Assembly: GCF_001071995.1 (NCBI RefSeq)
Contig: NZ_JVNU01000015.1
Span: 62,001-126,000 of the forward strand
Origin: Streptococcus sp. 263_SSPC
Lineage (GTDB): Bacteria > Bacillota > Bacilli > Lactobacillales > Aerococcaceae
DNA: 64,000 nucleotides
Reading direction: 5' to 3'
Each line of letters opens with the position of its first letter. Position 1 is the first letter of the stretch. A model generated the notes under the pieces. That model was given only the letters and a program-made list of their open reading frames with translations, was not told where the DNA came from and searched no databases. Below, piece after piece: positions 8,532-19,566 of the stretch. Position numbers and translations under genes: made by a program.

Positions 8532-9938
8532 ATGCAAGCAAATATTAGTAAAACACCAAGAGAAGTGGTGTCCGAATTAGATCAATTTATCGTTGGTCAA
8601 CACGATGCTAAACGTGCTTTAGCGGTGGCTCTTCGAAATCGTTACCGTCGTTTATTATTAGACGAAGAAATGAAAAAAGAAGTGACACCAAAGAATTTAT
8701 TGATGATTGGACCTACTGGGGTAGGTAAAACTGAATTAGCTCGTCGTCTTGCTAAATTAGTCGATGCGCCATTCGCAAAAGTGGAAGCCACTAAATTTAC
8801 GGAAGTGGGTTATGTTGGACGTGATGTAGAATCGATGGTTCGTGACTTAGTCGAAAACGCGATTCAAATCGTTACTAAATTAAAACAAGAAGAAGTTAAA
8901 CCTCAAGCGTTTGATAAAGCCGTTAAGAAATTAGCGAAGATTTTAAAACCAGGAATCATGAAGAAAGTATCAAATCCGCAACAAGATTCACTTTTTAGTA
9001 TGTTCCAACAAATGGGAATCCAAAATCCTGGATTAGAACCTGAGATGAAAGAAGAAGTCACTGAAGAGATTGCTCAAAAACGACGCGATATTGAGCAACA
9101 ATTAAGAGACGGCCTTCTTGATTCTAAAGAAGTGACGATTGAATTAACAGAGAAACCAATGCGTATGGCTGGCTCTGGAAATCAAATGGAACAAATGATG
9201 CAAATTCAATCCGTTCTTGACCAAATGACACCGAAGAAGAAAATTAGCCGTACTGTTACGGTGAAAGAGGCGTTAGAATTATTAACGGAGGAAGAAGCTA
9301 ACAACTTAATCAATCAAGAAGATATGCATGCAGAAGCATTAAAACTAGCTGAAACTTCTGGGATCATCTTTATCGATGAGATTGATAAGATTGCAGCTAA
9401 AGGCCATAACGGTGGTGAGGTTTCTCGCGAAGGGGTTCAACGTGACATCTTACCAATTGTTGAAGGAAGCCAAGTGAATACGAAGTACGGTGTGATTAAT
9501 ACAGACCATATCTTATTTATCGCATCTGGTGCCTTCCATGTGGCTAAACCAAGTGATTTAATGCCGGAATTACAAGGTCGTTTCCCAATTCGTGTTGAAT
9601 TACAAGATCTATCTAAAGAAGACTTCGAACGCATCCTAACGGAACCTAAGAATGCATTATTGAAACAATATAAAGCCTTACTAGCAACAGAAAATGTAGA
9701 AGTCATCTTTACAAAAGAAGCCGTCTCAAAACTGGCTGAAATTGCTTTTGAAGTGAACAGTACAATGGAAAATATCGGTGCTCGTCGTCTTCATACGATT
9801 TTAGAAACAGTACTTGAAGAATTGTTATTTGAAGCGCCATCTATGCAAATGGGAAGCATTCAAATTACAGAACAATATGTTGAAAGTAAACTAAATGCGA
9901 TTCGTGAGGATCAAGATTTAACGAAATACATTTTATAA
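8532..9938 (+). CDS. hslU: ATP-dependent protease ATPase subunit HslU (ClpY)
   Basis: AAA+ unfoldase that feeds substrates to HslV. Walker A is GPTGVGKT (residues 60-67), Walker [11 protein letters not shown], sensor/arginine-finger segment [11 protein letters not shown], and the C-terminus ends in the short KYIL tail that docks into HslV. The insertion (I) domain spans roughly residues 110-250 and includes a Met/Gln-rich stretch. Length 468 is normal. 12 bases after hslV. Confidence 0.96.
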   Translation: MQANISKTPREVVSELDQFIVGQHDAKRALAVALRNRYRRLLLDEEMKKEVTPKNLLMIGPTGVGKTELARRLAKLVDAPFAKVEATKFTEVGYVGRDVESMVRDLVENAIQIVTKLKQEEVKPQAFDKAVKKLAKILKPGIMKKVSNPQQDSLFSMFQQMGIQNPGLEPEMKEEVTEEIAQKRRDIEQQLRDGLLDSKEVTIELTEKPMRMAGSGNQMEQMMQIQSVLDQMTPKKKISRTVTVKEALELLTEEEANNLINQEDMHAEALKLAETSGIIFIDEIDKIAAKGHNGGEVSREGVQRDILPIVEGSQVNTKYGVINTDHILFIASGAFHVAKPSDLMPELQGRFPIRVELQDLSKEDFERILTEPKNALLKQYKALLATENVEVIFTKEAVSKLAEIAFEVNSTMENIGARRLHTILETVLEELLFEAPSMQMGSIQITEQYVESKLNAIREDQDLTKYIL

Positions 9939-9955
9939 AAAAGGAGAATACACTT

Positions 9956-10759
9956 GTGCGTACAATATTAGCTGATTTACGAAAAATAAACGAGATTGTG
10001 CAATACGACAACGTGTGGAGAGACTCAGAAACTGCTGACTTACCATTTAATAAGTTGACTGAAATCTTAGGATCTTTATTAAAAGTCGATTTATATATTG
10101 CTTCAATCGATGGGAGAATGCTTGGGATTCATGATGAGTTCCAAGTGAATAACGATCGTATGAAAGAATATAAGGATAGTCGTCAATTTCCAGACTTCTA
10201 TATGAAAGAATTGACGACCTTAAAATTCACAAAGGAAAATATTCCGGTGACCGATAATTTAACGATTTTCCCGGTTGAATTACACGATAACTTCCAAGAA
10301 GCAATGACAACGGTAATTCCAATCTACGCTTCTGGTAAGCAACTGGGATTTGTTGTGATGGGGAAAGAGGGGCAACCTTTCTCTACAGATGATTTAATCT
10401 TAGCTGAACATGCTGCAACAGTAATCGGGACAGAAATGCTTCATTGGTATACTCGCAAGATTGAGCAAGAAAAACGTGAACAACAAAATGTCCACCTTGC
10501 TCTCAACTCATTATCTTATAGTGAATTAGAGGCTATTAAAGTGATTGTAGGTCTGTTTGATGGAATGGATTTACGATTCACCGCTCTTAAAATCGCTCAA
10601 GAATACCATATTACTCGTACAGTAATTGTGAATGCCATCCGTAAGCTTGAATCAGCTGGTATTATCGAAAGCAGAAGTTTAGGTACAAAAGGGACATATA
10701 TTAAAATTAAGAATGAAAATATTAAGTCTTCACTATTGTCAGAATTAAAACATGCGTAA
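9956..10759 (+). CDS. codY: Global transcriptional regulator CodY
   Basis: Represses or activates nutrient-response genes when bound to branched-chain amino acids (and GTP in some species). The N-terminal GAF domain covers about residues 1-155; the C-terminal winged helix-turn-helix includes TRTVIVNAIRKLESAGIIESRSLGTKGTYIK, typical of CodY. Start is GTG, 9 bases after AAGGAG at 9941-9946. Last gene of the xerC-hslVU operon. Confidence 0.96.
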   Translation: MRTILADLRKINEIVQYDNVWRDSETADLPFNKLTEILGSLLKVDLYIASIDGRMLGIHDEFQVNNDRMKEYKDSRQFPDFYMKELTTLKFTKENIPVTDNLTIFPVELHDNFQEAMTTVIPIYASGKQLGFVVMGKEGQPFSTDDLILAEHAATVIGTEMLHWYTRKIEQEKREQQNVHLALNSLSYSELEAIKVIVGLFDGMDLRFTALKIAQEYHITRTVIVNAIRKLESAGIIESRSLGTKGTYIKIKNENIKSSLLSELKHA

Positions 10760-10774
10760 ATCGAGGCGATGATT

Positions 10775-11647
10775 ATGGAAAAAATCTTTATTGAAAATGA
10801 GTATTTAAAAGTTGGGATTAAGCTATTTGGAGCTGAACTCACTTCTGTTGTTTCAAAAAAAACAGATACGGAATACATGTATCAACCAGATGGGATTCAT
10901 TGGAATAAGCAATCCCCGATTCTTTTCCCAAATATTGGAGCGATAAGAGAAAATTCGTTTGTATATGAAGGAAAGACTTATCCTGCTAGAAAGCATGGAT
11001 TTGCTAGAGATTATGCTTTTCAATTAGAAGAACAAGGAGAAAACTTTGCGACATTCTTGTTAACAGACAAAATGATTGAAGAGGAATATCCATTTGAGTT
11101 TGAACTAAGACTTCAATATTCTTTAGAGAATAATGCATTAAAGATGACTTATAGCGTATCAACGACAAGTCCAGAGTTGTATTTTGCCATTGGTGGACAT
11201 CCAGCATTTGCAGTTCCTCTTGAGAAAGGTCTTACTTTTGAAGATTATCATATTCAATTAGAGAGTGAGGCTCCTATTTCAAAATTGGAGCTAGAAATTC
11301 CTTATCTAGCATCTTTAGAGGGTGTTCCTTTTACCGAAGGAGACTTTGCATTGCATCATGATTTATTTACAAATGATGTATTGTTATTTAAATCAAAAGA
11401 CCCTAAGTTTAAAGGGAAATTGTATTCTCCTAAAGGACAAAGAAGTGTAACGGTTCATTTAAACGGAATCGAAGCAGTTGGAGTTTGGACAATGGCAGAC
11501 GATTCACCGTTTATTTGTTTTGAACCATGGGATGGTTATCCAGACTTAGCAAGTGAGACTACATTAAACCTCAAAGAAAAGAAAAATATTCTCCGAATCA
11601 CTAAAGATACACCGTATCAATCATGTGCGACATTTGTATTTGAATAA
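10775..11647 (+). CDS. Aldose 1-epimerase family protein (LacX-like)
   Basis: About 290 residues of the galactose-mutarotase fold. Recognisable elements are SPILFPNIGAIRENSF, KHGFARDYAF (conserved His) and IGGHPAFAVPL (second conserved His), which match the LacX/YeaD-like branch of aldose 1-epimerases rather than classical GalM. It probably interconverts anomers of a hexose or hexose-phosphate; substrate unknown. An ATG at 10769 is in frame, but GAGG at 10763-10766 has normal spacing only to the ATG at 10775. It lies 15 bases after codY, so may be co-transcribed. Confidence 0.82.
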   Translation: MEKIFIENEYLKVGIKLFGAELTSVVSKKTDTEYMYQPDGIHWNKQSPILFPNIGAIRENSFVYEGKTYPARKHGFARDYAFQLEEQGENFATFLLTDKMIEEEYPFEFELRLQYSLENNALKMTYSVSTTSPELYFAIGGHPAFAVPLEKGLTFEDYHIQLESEAPISKLELEIPYLASLEGVPFTEGDFALHHDLFTNDVLLFKSKDPKFKGKLYSPKGQRSVTVHLNGIEAVGVWTMADDSPFICFEPWDGYPDLASETTLNLKEKKNILRITKDTPYQSCATFVFE

Positions 11648-11652
11648 AAAGA

Positions 11653-11686
11653 AAAGACACTAAGATTTACTTAGTGTCTTTATTTT
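11653..11686. terminator. Bidirectional terminator between the epimerase and plsY
   Basis: 10 bp stem (11654-11663 with 11671-11680); T-rich on both strands. The right arm encodes the last codons of plsY. Confidence 0.85.
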
Positions 11687-12287
11687 TCTTATCCCAAGGC
11701 ATTGGGACTTTGTTTTCAGTACCATTTAAAATTCGTTGAATGTTGGCTCTATGACGATAAATGATGAAGATATCAATTGCAAGTGCGAATGCTGTTAGCA
11801 CCCAATCGTTGAAGAGTAGTGATAATAGAACACCTATAGAGATGGTCACCATAGCAGTCAAACTAACCATACGAGTGATTGCAAGCAACACTAGGAAAAT
11901 AATCAATCCATATAATAATAAGAGTGGTTGATAGGCTAAAATCATTCCTGCAAAAGTCGCAACTGCTTTTCCACCTTTGAATGAAGCAAAGAGAGGGAAA
12001 GTGTGACCGATCACTGCAAAAGATGCAATCCAAAGCGGTGAAATACTTGGTTGTTTAAAGATAGTCATTGCAAGAATTGTTGCTAGAGACCCTTTGAACA
12101 CATCACAGAATAACACAACTGAACCTGCTTTTGGACCAAGAACGCGGAACGCATTTGTAGATCCTAAATTCCCGCTACCAAATTCGCGGATATCTTTTTG
12201 AAAGAATGTTTGTCCAATCCATAATCCAGATGGAATAGACCCGAGTAGGTACGCTACAAGAGCACCTATAATAAAAGTAAATGACAT
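11667..12287 (-). CDS. plsY: Acyl-phosphate:glycerol-3-phosphate acyltransferase PlsY
   Basis: Integral membrane enzyme that acylates glycerol-3-phosphate with acyl-phosphate, the first step of phospholipid synthesis. The three cytoplasmic motifs are visible: GSIPSGLWIG, REFGSGNLGSTNAFRVLG and FKGGKAVATFAG. Five or so hydrophobic segments span the 206 residues. Divergent from parE, as in other Lactobacillales. Confidence 0.95.
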   Translation of the reverse strand: MSFTFIIGALVAYLLGSIPSGLWIGQTFFQKDIREFGSGNLGSTNAFRVLGPKAGSVVLFCDVFKGSLATILAMTIFKQPSISPLWIASFAVIGHTFPLFASFKGGKAVATFAGMILAYQPLLLLYGLIIFLVLLAITRMVSLTAMVTISIGVLLSLLFNDWVLTAFALAIDIFIIYRHRANIQRILNGTENKVPMPWDKKNKDTK

Positions 12288-12320
12288 AAGTCTATTTCTC
12301 CTTAAAACAGTCTAGTGACA

Positions 12321-12349
12321 GTTTAACATAAAAGGTGCTGTCTATACAA
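12321..12349 (-). promoter_or_regulatory. plsY promoter
   Basis: On the reverse strand TTGTAT, 17 bases, TTAAAC; moderate match. Confidence 0.45.
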
Positions 12350-12392
12350 CGGATGAGAAAGGTTAATTTAGCGCTGTTTCTAAGGAGAAATC

Positions 12393-12421
12393 TTGCGAAA
12401 ATCGCGAAAAACAAGTATTAT
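12393..12421 (+). promoter_or_regulatory. parE-parC promoter
   Basis: TTGCGA (12393-12398), 17 bases, TATTAT (12416-12421), 31 bases before the parE start. Confidence 0.65.
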
Positions 12422-12452
12422 AGATAAGATGACAAAAAAAGGAGCGTATTAA

Positions 12453-14513
12453 ATGAGCAAAGTAACGAATCAATATAATGATGATGCGATTCAAGTTTTA
12501 GAAGGCCTTGAAGCTGTTCGTAAACGTCCAGGGATGTATATTGGATCAACGGATCACCGTGGACTTCATCATTTAGCTTACGAGATTGTGGATAACGCAG
12601 TCGACGAAGCTTTATCAGGTTATGCAACAAAAATTGAAGTTACAATTCATAAGGACCAATCGCTTACTGTAAAAGATAATGGTCGTGGAATGCCTACTGG
12701 GAAACACGCTTCTGGAATTCCAACGATTCAAGTTATTTTTACGGTACTGCATGCCGGTGGTAAATTCGGTCAGGGTGGATATAAGACATCAGGTGGTCTC
12801 CACGGTGTCGGGGCGTCTGTTGTTAACGCGTTATCAGATTGGTTAACAGTAGAAGTGTTACGTGACGGTACTTTATACAAACAATCGTTCAAAAACGGTG
12901 GTGAACCTGTAGGAACGGTTAAGAAAGAAAAAACAAGCCGACGTGGTTCTGGGACTTCAGTAACTTTCTTACCAAGTGATAAGACTTTCTCTACGACGAA
13001 CTGGTCTTATGAGACATTAGCGGAACGTTTAAGAGAATCTGCCTTCTTACTAAAAGGTCTTACAATTGTATTGACTGATGAACGTACAGGTGAATCTGAA
13101 ACTTTCCATTATGAAGAAGGAATTCGTGATTTCATCCAATATTTAAATGAAGAAAAAGATACATTATCTCCTGTAGTTGATTTTGATAGCACAGTGGATG
13201 GTGTTGAAACTGAATTCGCGTTCCAATATAACGACGGCTATTCAGAAACGATTCTATCTTTCGTTAACAACGTTCGTACAAAAGACGGTGGTACTCATGA
13301 AGTGGGAATGAAGAGTGCCTTAACGAAAGCATTTAACGAATATGCACGTAAAGTTGGTCTTTTAAAAGATAAAGATAAAAACCTTGAAGGTAGCGATGTC
13401 CGTGAAGGATTAACAGCGATTATTTCGCTTCGTATTCCTGAAGAAATCCTTCAATTTGAAGGCCAAACAAAAGATAAATTAGGAACACCTGCTGCACGTG
13501 GGATTGTGGATAATACGATTTCTGAGCAATTAGGATTCTTCTTAACGGAGAATGGTGAAATTGCACAGGAATTAATTCGTAAAGCCATTAAAGCACGTGA
13601 AGCGCGCGAGGCGAGTCGTAAGGCCCGTGAAGAAAGCCGTAATGGTAAGAAGGGTAAGAAGAAGGAAACGCTTCTTTCTGGTAAATTAACGCCTGCGCAA
13701 AGTAAAAATCCTAAGAAGAATGAACTTTACTTAGTAGAGGGGGACTCTGCCGGTGGTTCTGCTAAACAAGGTCGTGACCGTAAGTTCCAAGCGATTCTTC
13801 CATTACGTGGTAAAGTAATCAATACAGAAAAAGCATCGATTTCGGATATTCTGAAGAACGAAGAAATCAATACGATTATTTATACAATTGGTGCTGGTGT
13901 TGGTAGTGACTTCAAGATTGAAGATTGTAACTATGACAAGATTGTTATTATGACCGATGCGGATACCGATGGAGCTCACATTCAAGTCTTACTGTTAACA
14001 TTCTTCTATCGTTATATGAAACCATTGATTGAAGCAGGGAAAGTATATCTTGCATTACCACCTTTATATAAGATTTCTAAAGGAACTGGTAAAAAACAAG
14101 TCGTTGAGTATGCGTGGACAGAAAAAGAACTAGAAGAAAAGACTAAATTAGTTGGAAAAGGCTACTTATTACAACGTTATAAAGGTCTAGGGGAAATGAA
14201 CGCTGACCAATTATGGGATACGACTATGAACCCAGATACAAGAACGTTAATTCGTGTAGTTATCGATGATAAAGCACAAGCGGAACGTCGTGTAAGTACA
14301 TTGATGGGGAACAAAGTTGAACCTCGTCGTAAGTGGATTGAACGCCACGTTGAGTTTGGTCTAGAAGAAGATAAAAGTATTTTAGAATCAGACGTAAATG
14401 CTATTAGCACAACAGCTAGTCCGAAAAAAGAAGAGAAGAAACCATCAGTTAAGAAAAAAGAAGCAACAATTGATCATGTAGAACAATTGTCGTTACTAGG
14501 AGAGGAGGAATAG
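12453..14513 (+). CDS. parE: DNA topoisomerase IV subunit B
   Basis: ATPase subunit of topoisomerase IV, which unlinks replicated chromosomes. The GHKL ATPase domain has [13 protein letters not shown] and DNGRGMP; the TOPRIM domain has [27 protein letters not shown] and DADTDGAH. A lysine-rich segment (about residues 390-410) precedes TOPRIM. I call it ParE and not GyrB because it sits next to plsY and is followed after one base by parC, the standard Lactobacillales arrangement. Confidence 0.95.
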   Translation: MSKVTNQYNDDAIQVLEGLEAVRKRPGMYIGSTDHRGLHHLAYEIVDNAVDEALSGYATKIEVTIHKDQSLTVKDNGRGMPTGKHASGIPTIQVIFTVLHAGGKFGQGGYKTSGGLHGVGASVVNALSDWLTVEVLRDGTLYKQSFKNGGEPVGTVKKEKTSRRGSGTSVTFLPSDKTFSTTNWSYETLAERLRESAFLLKGLTIVLTDERTGESETFHYEEGIRDFIQYLNEEKDTLSPVVDFDSTVDGVETEFAFQYNDGYSETILSFVNNVRTKDGGTHEVGMKSALTKAFNEYARKVGLLKDKDKNLEGSDVREGLTAIISLRIPEEILQFEGQTKDKLGTPAARGIVDNTISEQLGFFLTENGEIAQELIRKAIKAREAREASRKAREESRNGKKGKKKETLLSGKLTPAQSKNPKKNELYLVEGDSAGGSAKQGRDRKFQAILPLRGKVINTEKASISDILKNEEINTIIYTIGAGVGSDFKIEDCNYDKIVIMTDADTDGAHIQVLLLTFFYRYMKPLIEAGKVYLALPPLYKISKGTGKKQVVEYAWTEKELEEKTKLVGKGYLLQRYKGLGEMNADQLWDTTMNPDTRTLIRVVIDDKAQAERRVSTLMGNKVEPRRKWIERHVEFGLEEDKSILESDVNAISTTASPKKEEKKPSVKKKEATIDHVEQLSLLGEEE

Positions 14514-14514
14514 T

Positions 14515-16983
14515 ATGAGTCAAATTCAAGATATTCAAGAATTGAATCTGGAAGATGTAATGGGCGACCGATTTGGACGTTATTCAAAATACATTATCCA
14601 AGACCGTGCTCTTCCTGATATCCGTGATGGTTTAAAACCTGTACAACGTCGTATTTTATATGCAATGTCTATCGATGGAAACACAAGTGATAAACAATTC
14701 CGTAAATCAGCTAAGACTGTCGGTAACGTAATCGGTAATTTCCACCCACACGGAGATTCTTCAGTTTATGAAGCAATGGTTCGTATGAGTCAAGATTGGA
14801 AGCTTCGTGATGTATTAATTGAAATGCACGGGAATAACGGTAGTATGGACGGAGACCCAGCTGCTGCTATGCGTTACACGGAAGCTCGTCTTTCTAAAAT
14901 TTCAGAAGAATTACTGAGAGACCTAGATAAGCAAACCGTTGAATTCGTATTAAACTTCGATGATACCGAAGAAGAACCAACTGTACTTCCTGCTCGTTAT
15001 CCAAACCTTCTTGTAAATGGTGCAACTGGGATTTCGGCTGGTTACGCTACGGAAATTCCAACGCATAACTTAGGAGAAGTGATTGACGCAACCATTCATG
15101 CAATTGACCATCCTAAAGCGATTGTGAAAGAATTAATGCAATTTGTGAAAGGTCCTGATTTCCCGACAGGAGGAATTATCCAAGGGATTGAGGAATTGGA
15201 GCAAGCGTATGAAACTGGACGCGGTAAAGTGGTTATTCGTTCGAAAACGAAGATTGAATCAATTAAGGGTGGAAAATCACAAATTATCATTTCTGAAATT
15301 CCATATGAAGTAAACAAAGCTTTATTAGTGAAGAAGATTGATGAAATTCGCTTGAATAAGAAGATTGACGGTATTGCTGAAGTAAGGGACGAATCTGACC
15401 GTACAGGGCTTCAAATCGTTGTTGAATTGAAGAAAGAAGCCAACGCGGAAGGGATTCTAAATTACTTATTGAAGAATACAGACTTACAAGTCAATTATAA
15501 CTTCAATATGGTGGCTATTGATGAACGCCGTCCAGTACAAGTAGGCTTAAAAACAATTCTAACTTCGTATATCAACTTCCAAAAAGAAGTGATCACAAGA
15601 CGTACACAGTATGATTTGAAGAAAGCTCAAGAGCGTTTGCATATCGTAGACGGTTTGATGAAAGCTTTATCGATTCTAGATGAAGTAATCGCCTTAATCC
15701 GTAACAGTAAAGATAAGAAACACGCTAAAGAACGTTTAGTGGAGACATACGACTTCACAATGATTCAAGCAGAAGCGATTGTAAGCTTACAATTGTATCG
15801 TTTAACAAATACAGATATTACAATCCTTCAAAACGAGAAGCTTGATTTAAATGAGCAAATCGCAACTTTCTTAAGTATCTTAAAATCTGAGAAGACTCTT
15901 CTTCAAGTGATGAAGAGTGAACTTCGTGATTTGAAGAAGAAGTATGCAACTCCTCGTTTAACGCAAATCCAAGCAGAAATCGAAGAGATTAAGATTGAAA
16001 CTGAAGTATTAGTCACTGAGGAAGAAGTCTATGTTGTTGCTACTAAACAAGGGTACTACAAACGTGTTAGCCCACGTTCATTTGCTTCAAGCGCTCCAGA
16101 AGAAAATGGAATGCGTGAAGGGGATGAAGTGATTCTTTGCCAAAAAGCTTCAACATTAGATAACTTAATTCTATTTACTTCTAAAGGAAATTACTTACAC
16201 TTACCAGTACATGAAATTCCAGAAGCGAAATGGAAAGATGTCGGAAACCACTTAAGCCAGTCTATTTCTTTAGGTAGCAACGAAGTCATTCTTACTGGAT
16301 TCATTAAAGCTAAAGATAGTGATGAGTCTTATAAAGATTGGACGGTTGTCTTCTTTACAAAAGAAGGCTTAGTGAAACAAACATTATTCAATGAGTTCAC
16401 AACGTACCGAGGATACAAGACTCGTACAAGTAACGCGATGAAACTTAAGACTACGACTGATGAAGTAGTGAAAGTAGTTGTGACAAATCCAGAAGGCCTA
16501 GAAGTATTTATCGTAACGCACTGTGGATTTGGTTTACGCTATGAATTAAGCGAAATTCCAGTTGTTGGTACAGTAGCCAGCGGTGTGAAAGCAATCAATC
16601 TTCGTAAAGAAGATTTTGTTGCTGGAGCGATGGTGTACTCATTAGAACATAAAGTTGTTTCTGCATTCCTTACAACTCAACGTGGTGCTGTGAAACGATT
16701 CAATGTATTAGAAATCTCAATGCTCACACGTGCAAAACGTGGACTCATGGTTTTACGTGAATTGAAAACAAAACCACATCGTGTCGTATTCTTAGATGGA
16801 GAAATCACTTCAACTAGCGAATACACGATTGTTGCTGGAAACGGCGAAACTAAAGTTGTTAGACCAATGGACTTAACGCTTGTGGATCGCACAAGTAATG
16901 GTTCAGCGCTATTAGGAGATACTGACCAAGAAGTGAAAGCAGTATTAGCAAACTTTGATTACAGTTCATTAACACAACAATAA
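14515..16983 (+). CDS. parC: DNA topoisomerase IV subunit A
   Basis: DNA-cutting subunit of topoisomerase IV. The catalytic tyrosine is Y121 in AAMRYTEAR. The quinolone-resistance region reads [16 protein letters not shown], with the Ser and Glu that correspond to S80/E84 of Staphylococcus in wild-type form, so no classical resistance change is visible. The C-terminal half is the beta-pinwheel domain. 822 residues, normal length. Confidence 0.96.
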   Translation: MSQIQDIQELNLEDVMGDRFGRYSKYIIQDRALPDIRDGLKPVQRRILYAMSIDGNTSDKQFRKSAKTVGNVIGNFHPHGDSSVYEAMVRMSQDWKLRDVLIEMHGNNGSMDGDPAAAMRYTEARLSKISEELLRDLDKQTVEFVLNFDDTEEEPTVLPARYPNLLVNGATGISAGYATEIPTHNLGEVIDATIHAIDHPKAIVKELMQFVKGPDFPTGGIIQGIEELEQAYETGRGKVVIRSKTKIESIKGGKSQIIISEIPYEVNKALLVKKIDEIRLNKKIDGIAEVRDESDRTGLQIVVELKKEANAEGILNYLLKNTDLQVNYNFNMVAIDERRPVQVGLKTILTSYINFQKEVITRRTQYDLKKAQERLHIVDGLMKALSILDEVIALIRNSKDKKHAKERLVETYDFTMIQAEAIVSLQLYRLTNTDITILQNEKLDLNEQIATFLSILKSEKTLLQVMKSELRDLKKKYATPRLTQIQAEIEEIKIETEVLVTEEEVYVVATKQGYYKRVSPRSFASSAPEENGMREGDEVILCQKASTLDNLILFTSKGNYLHLPVHEIPEAKWKDVGNHLSQSISLGSNEVILTGFIKAKDSDESYKDWTVVFFTKEGLVKQTLFNEFTTYRGYKTRTSNAMKLKTTTDEVVKVVVTNPEGLEVFIVTHCGFGLRYELSEIPVVGTVASGVKAINLRKEDFVAGAMVYSLEHKVVSAFLTTQRGAVKRFNVLEISMLTRAKRGLMVLRELKTKPHRVVFLDGEITSTSEYTIVAGNGETKVVRPMDLTLVDRTSNGSALLGDTDQEVKAVLANFDYSSLTQQ

Positions 16984-16991
16984 AGACATAG

Positions 16992-17026
16992 AAAAGGACT
17001 TCCAAATGATTTTGGAAGTCCTTTTT
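16992..17026. terminator. Bidirectional terminator after parC
   Basis: Perfect stem AAAAGGACTTCCAAA with TTTGGAAGTCCTTTT, 5-base loop; shared with the convergent reverse gene. Confidence 0.9.
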
Positions 17027-17028
17027 GA

Positions 17029-18231
17029 TTAGAATTTAATTTCAGTTGAATATTGAGAAGCTGCGTTCCAGAGCAGATACTCGGTTACACCGGCTTCTTT
17101 TAGAGCTTGAATCTCTTCGCTAATGACATCAGCAGTATAGAGCTGATAGTTTCCTTCGCCAAGGAAGTCTGCCGTGAAGGCTTGAATCCAAGGCCTTGAG
17201 ATTGGAGAAGGGTTTAATGTCTTCACATATCCTTTTTCAATCACCATATAACGTTTCACGATTTCGTAAGGATTTTTATCAGGATCTTTTACATCAAGCG
17301 CGTAATTAACCCAGTGACTTGGGAAAATCATCGGTGAAATTACATCTACTTTATCCGCGATGTTAACAAATTTTTGTCCAATACCACCGATTTTTGATTC
17401 AGTAATCGCATGCGCTAAAATATCCGCTGATAGATGAACACCATATGGTTGTAATTTTTCACGAATAAACGCTACAAAGTCTGTGATAGCAGCGATACGA
17501 GCTTCATCATCGTTTTTAATATGAGCGTAATCACCTTTATCAAATACTAAGTCGTCAGATACTGTCTCGAATCCAAGAGGGAAACGAACGTAGTCTAATT
17601 GGATATCTTTAAATCCCGCTTTAGCAGCACCAATTGCAATTTCAGCAATATATTCCCAGTTTTCTTTAAGGAATGGATTTAAGAATGTTTCGCCGTCATC
17701 GGTATACCAAAGTTGGCCTAACGCATTTCTAAATGAACGTTTAGGATTTTCTTTTGGTAAATAACGATCCCCAAAACAGACAATACGAGCAATTGGATAA
17801 ATTTTTTCTTGCTCGAGTCGTTTCAGAAGAGCAGTTGTGTCAGGCACTTCGTTAACGGTATGTTTCTTCACCAGTTGATTATCTGTATCCAGTGGCATGG
17901 TAATTTTTCCATATCCATCACGTACATCGATTACAAGAGAATTGATTGGAGTCGACTTAACAAATTGAATCATGTTCTCTAAGTCTTGTCCTTTAGCACG
18001 GAATGCTTGCAGGTAGACACCTTTAACGCCATCTTCAGGATATGGAATAGAGATTCCGGAATCATAAATATGTTCCTGTGGAATATTCGTTGGCATACGT
18101 AGTAAACTGTTCGTTCTTAAATTCAACTTACTATTAGCAGCATCTTGTGCGTTTGCTATAGGATAGAAAGCGAGTAGAGAACTAACGGAAGCTACAGCGA
18201 GCGCGCTTGTTAATAAAGTTTTTTTCTTCAT
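17029..18231 (-). CDS. Secreted putative glycoside hydrolase (DUF4015 type)
   Basis: A 400-residue protein with a signal peptide (KKK, hydrophobic core, cleavage near ANAQDA). The rest resembles the family annotated as putative glycosyl hydrolase DUF4015, a TIM-barrel: GVKGVYLQAFRAKG, SLVIDVRDGYGKI, YPIARIVCFGD, DIQLDYVRFPLG with a candidate catalytic Asp, LSADILAHA, ISPMIFPSHW and a terminal LLWNAA. The substrate is unknown; a cell-wall glycan is plausible given the export signal. It is 5 bases downstream of a YkyA-like lipoprotein gene and probably co-transcribed with it. Confidence 0.78.
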   Translation of the reverse strand: MKKKTLLTSALAVASVSSLLAFYPIANAQDAANSKLNLRTNSLLRMPTNIPQEHIYDSGISIPYPEDGVKGVYLQAFRAKGQDLENMIQFVKSTPINSLVIDVRDGYGKITMPLDTDNQLVKKHTVNEVPDTTALLKRLEQEKIYPIARIVCFGDRYLPKENPKRSFRNALGQLWYTDDGETFLNPFLKENWEYIAEIAIGAAKAGFKDIQLDYVRFPLGFETVSDDLVFDKGDYAHIKNDDEARIAAITDFVAFIREKLQPYGVHLSADILAHAITESKIGGIGQKFVNIADKVDVISPMIFPSHWVNYALDVKDPDKNPYEIVKRYMVIEKGYVKTLNPSPISRPWIQAFTADFLGEGNYQLYTADVISEEIQALKEAGVTEYLLWNAASQYSTEIKF

Positions 18232-18236
18232 AATGA

Positions 18237-18875
18237 TTACTCACCCTTTCCGTTGTTCGCCAAACGAGCTTTTAGAATTCGAATCGGACGATCTAACTCA
18301 CTGATAGGAGAATTAATCTCTTCGATAATTTGTTGACGTTCGTTAGCAGAGTTGTTCACTTCAATGATGAGTGATTTCAATTCATCGTTTGTTTGTTTTC
18401 CTCCAGAAATGCTAACGAAGAACTCAGCTTCTTTTTCTAATTGTTTTTGAGACATTTCAGAGTAGTTCTTTAAATGATTAACAATCGATTGAAGATTTGA
18501 TACTACAATTTGAATTTCTGCTGAAGGGAGATTCTTATCCTTCAAGTTACTTAGTCTAGTCGCATCATCTGATAAAACTTTGAGCGATTTTTGCATAGAC
18601 TTCAACAATTGCTGACGTTCTTGAATATTGGTGAATACTTTACCCGTTTTCTTAGCGTAAGTAGTCATCGTGTAATCTTCTTGGATATCCGCTTCCCAGT
18701 CTGATTGTAACGAATTTTCTAACGCTTGAATGTCATTTAATTGTTGAACGACAACAGGTAAGGTATCTTGTACTTCTTGAACAGTAGATTCGGCACTTTT
18801 CTTTGTATTACCGCAAGCTCCTAAAAATAAGAACCCAGCGCTAATCAAGAATACCTTGGCTGCGATTTTTTTCAT
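18237..18875 (-). CDS. YkyA-like putative cell-wall-binding lipoprotein
   Basis: A 212-residue exported lipoprotein: MKKIAAK, hydrophobic core and lipobox LGAC with the lipidated Cys at residue 21. The mature part is almost entirely helical and charged, with heptad-like stretches that suggest a coiled coil. Organisation and composition match the YkyA family (putative cell-wall-binding lipoprotein). Molecular role unknown. First gene of a two-gene unit with the putative glycoside hydrolase. Confidence 0.7.
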   Translation of the reverse strand: MKKIAAKVFLISAGFLFLGACGNTKKSAESTVQEVQDTLPVVVQQLNDIQALENSLQSDWEADIQEDYTMTTYAKKTGKVFTNIQERQQLLKSMQKSLKVLSDDATRLSNLKDKNLPSAEIQIVVSNLQSIVNHLKNYSEMSQKQLEKEAEFFVSISGGKQTNDELKSLIIEVNNSANERQQIIEEINSPISELDRPIRILKARLANNGKGE

Positions 18876-18913
18876 AATACACTCCTTTTACAGTAATGCG
18901 TTTTCTTGTTGAT

Positions 18914-18942
18914 ATTATACGTGTATTTTGATGATTTTTCAA
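18914..18942 (-). promoter_or_regulatory. Promoter of the lipoprotein-hydrolase pair
   Basis: On the reverse strand TTGAAA, 17 bases, TATAAT; near consensus. Confidence 0.8.
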
Positions 18943-19048
18943 TCTTTTGGTTGATTTTTAGGACTTTCTCCCCATTTCAGTTAAATTTTACCAGTTTTTA
19001 CCCCTTGAGTGGAAAAAAGTATTTCATTTTAACCAGATTTTCAGTTCG

Positions 19049-19077
19049 TTGACTATAAGTTGACTTCTTTGTACAAT
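19049..19077 (+). promoter_or_regulatory. lspA promoter
   Basis: TTGACT (19049-19054), 17 bases, TACAAT (19072-19077). It overlaps an upstream in-frame start at 19060, which rules that start out. Confidence 0.8.
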
Positions 19078-19107
19078 ACTATTATTGAAAAGAAATGGAG
19101 AAGTGAC

Positions 19108-19557
19108 ATGTTTTTATATTTAATTTTAAGTGCTGTATTAATTATTGCAGATCAATTAGTGAAATTATGGATTGTAAATAATTTTAACTTACATGATGGG
19201 ATGGAATTCATTAATGGATTAGTCAATATTTTATACGTTCGAAACACTGGGGCAGCATGGGGGATGTTTGAAGGGAAGATGTTCTTCTTCTACGCAATCA
19301 CTGCTGTAGCTGTGGGGACACTTTTATACTTAATGTTTAAAGAAAAAGGGAAATCTAAATTATTGTTAACAGCATATGCTTTTATTCTTGCAGGTGCTGT
19401 AGGAAACTTTATCGATCGCATTCGTTTGGGTTATGTAGTCGATATGTTTAAATTTGAATTTATCGACTTCCCAATTTTTAACGTTGCTGATATTTGTTTA
19501 ACTTTCGGGGTAATTATCTTATTCTATTATGTTATTTTTAAAGAACAATCAAAATAG
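19108..19557 (+). CDS. lspA: Lipoprotein signal peptidase II
   Basis: Membrane aspartyl protease that removes signal peptides from prolipoproteins. Four hydrophobic segments; the catalytic aspartates are D103 in GNFIDRIR and D128 in FNVADICL. NTGAAWGMF is the conserved third motif. Start chosen at 19108 (149 residues) because GGAGAA at 19098-19103 precedes it and the promoter lies inside any longer version. First gene of lspA-rluD-pyrR. Confidence 0.95.
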   Translation: MFLYLILSAVLIIADQLVKLWIVNNFNLHDGMEFINGLVNILYVRNTGAAWGMFEGKMFFFYAITAVAVGTLLYLMFKEKGKSKLLLTAYAFILAGAVGNFIDRIRLGYVVDMFKFEFIDFPIFNVADICLTFGVIILFYYVIFKEQSK

Positions 19558-19566
19558 GAGAGCGTT

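Noticed and set aside
12453-16983. gyrB-gyrA instead of parE-parC
   Set aside because: Position next to plsY and the one-base gap between the two genes are typical of topoisomerase IV in Lactobacillales; gyrase genes usually lie near dnaA or apart.
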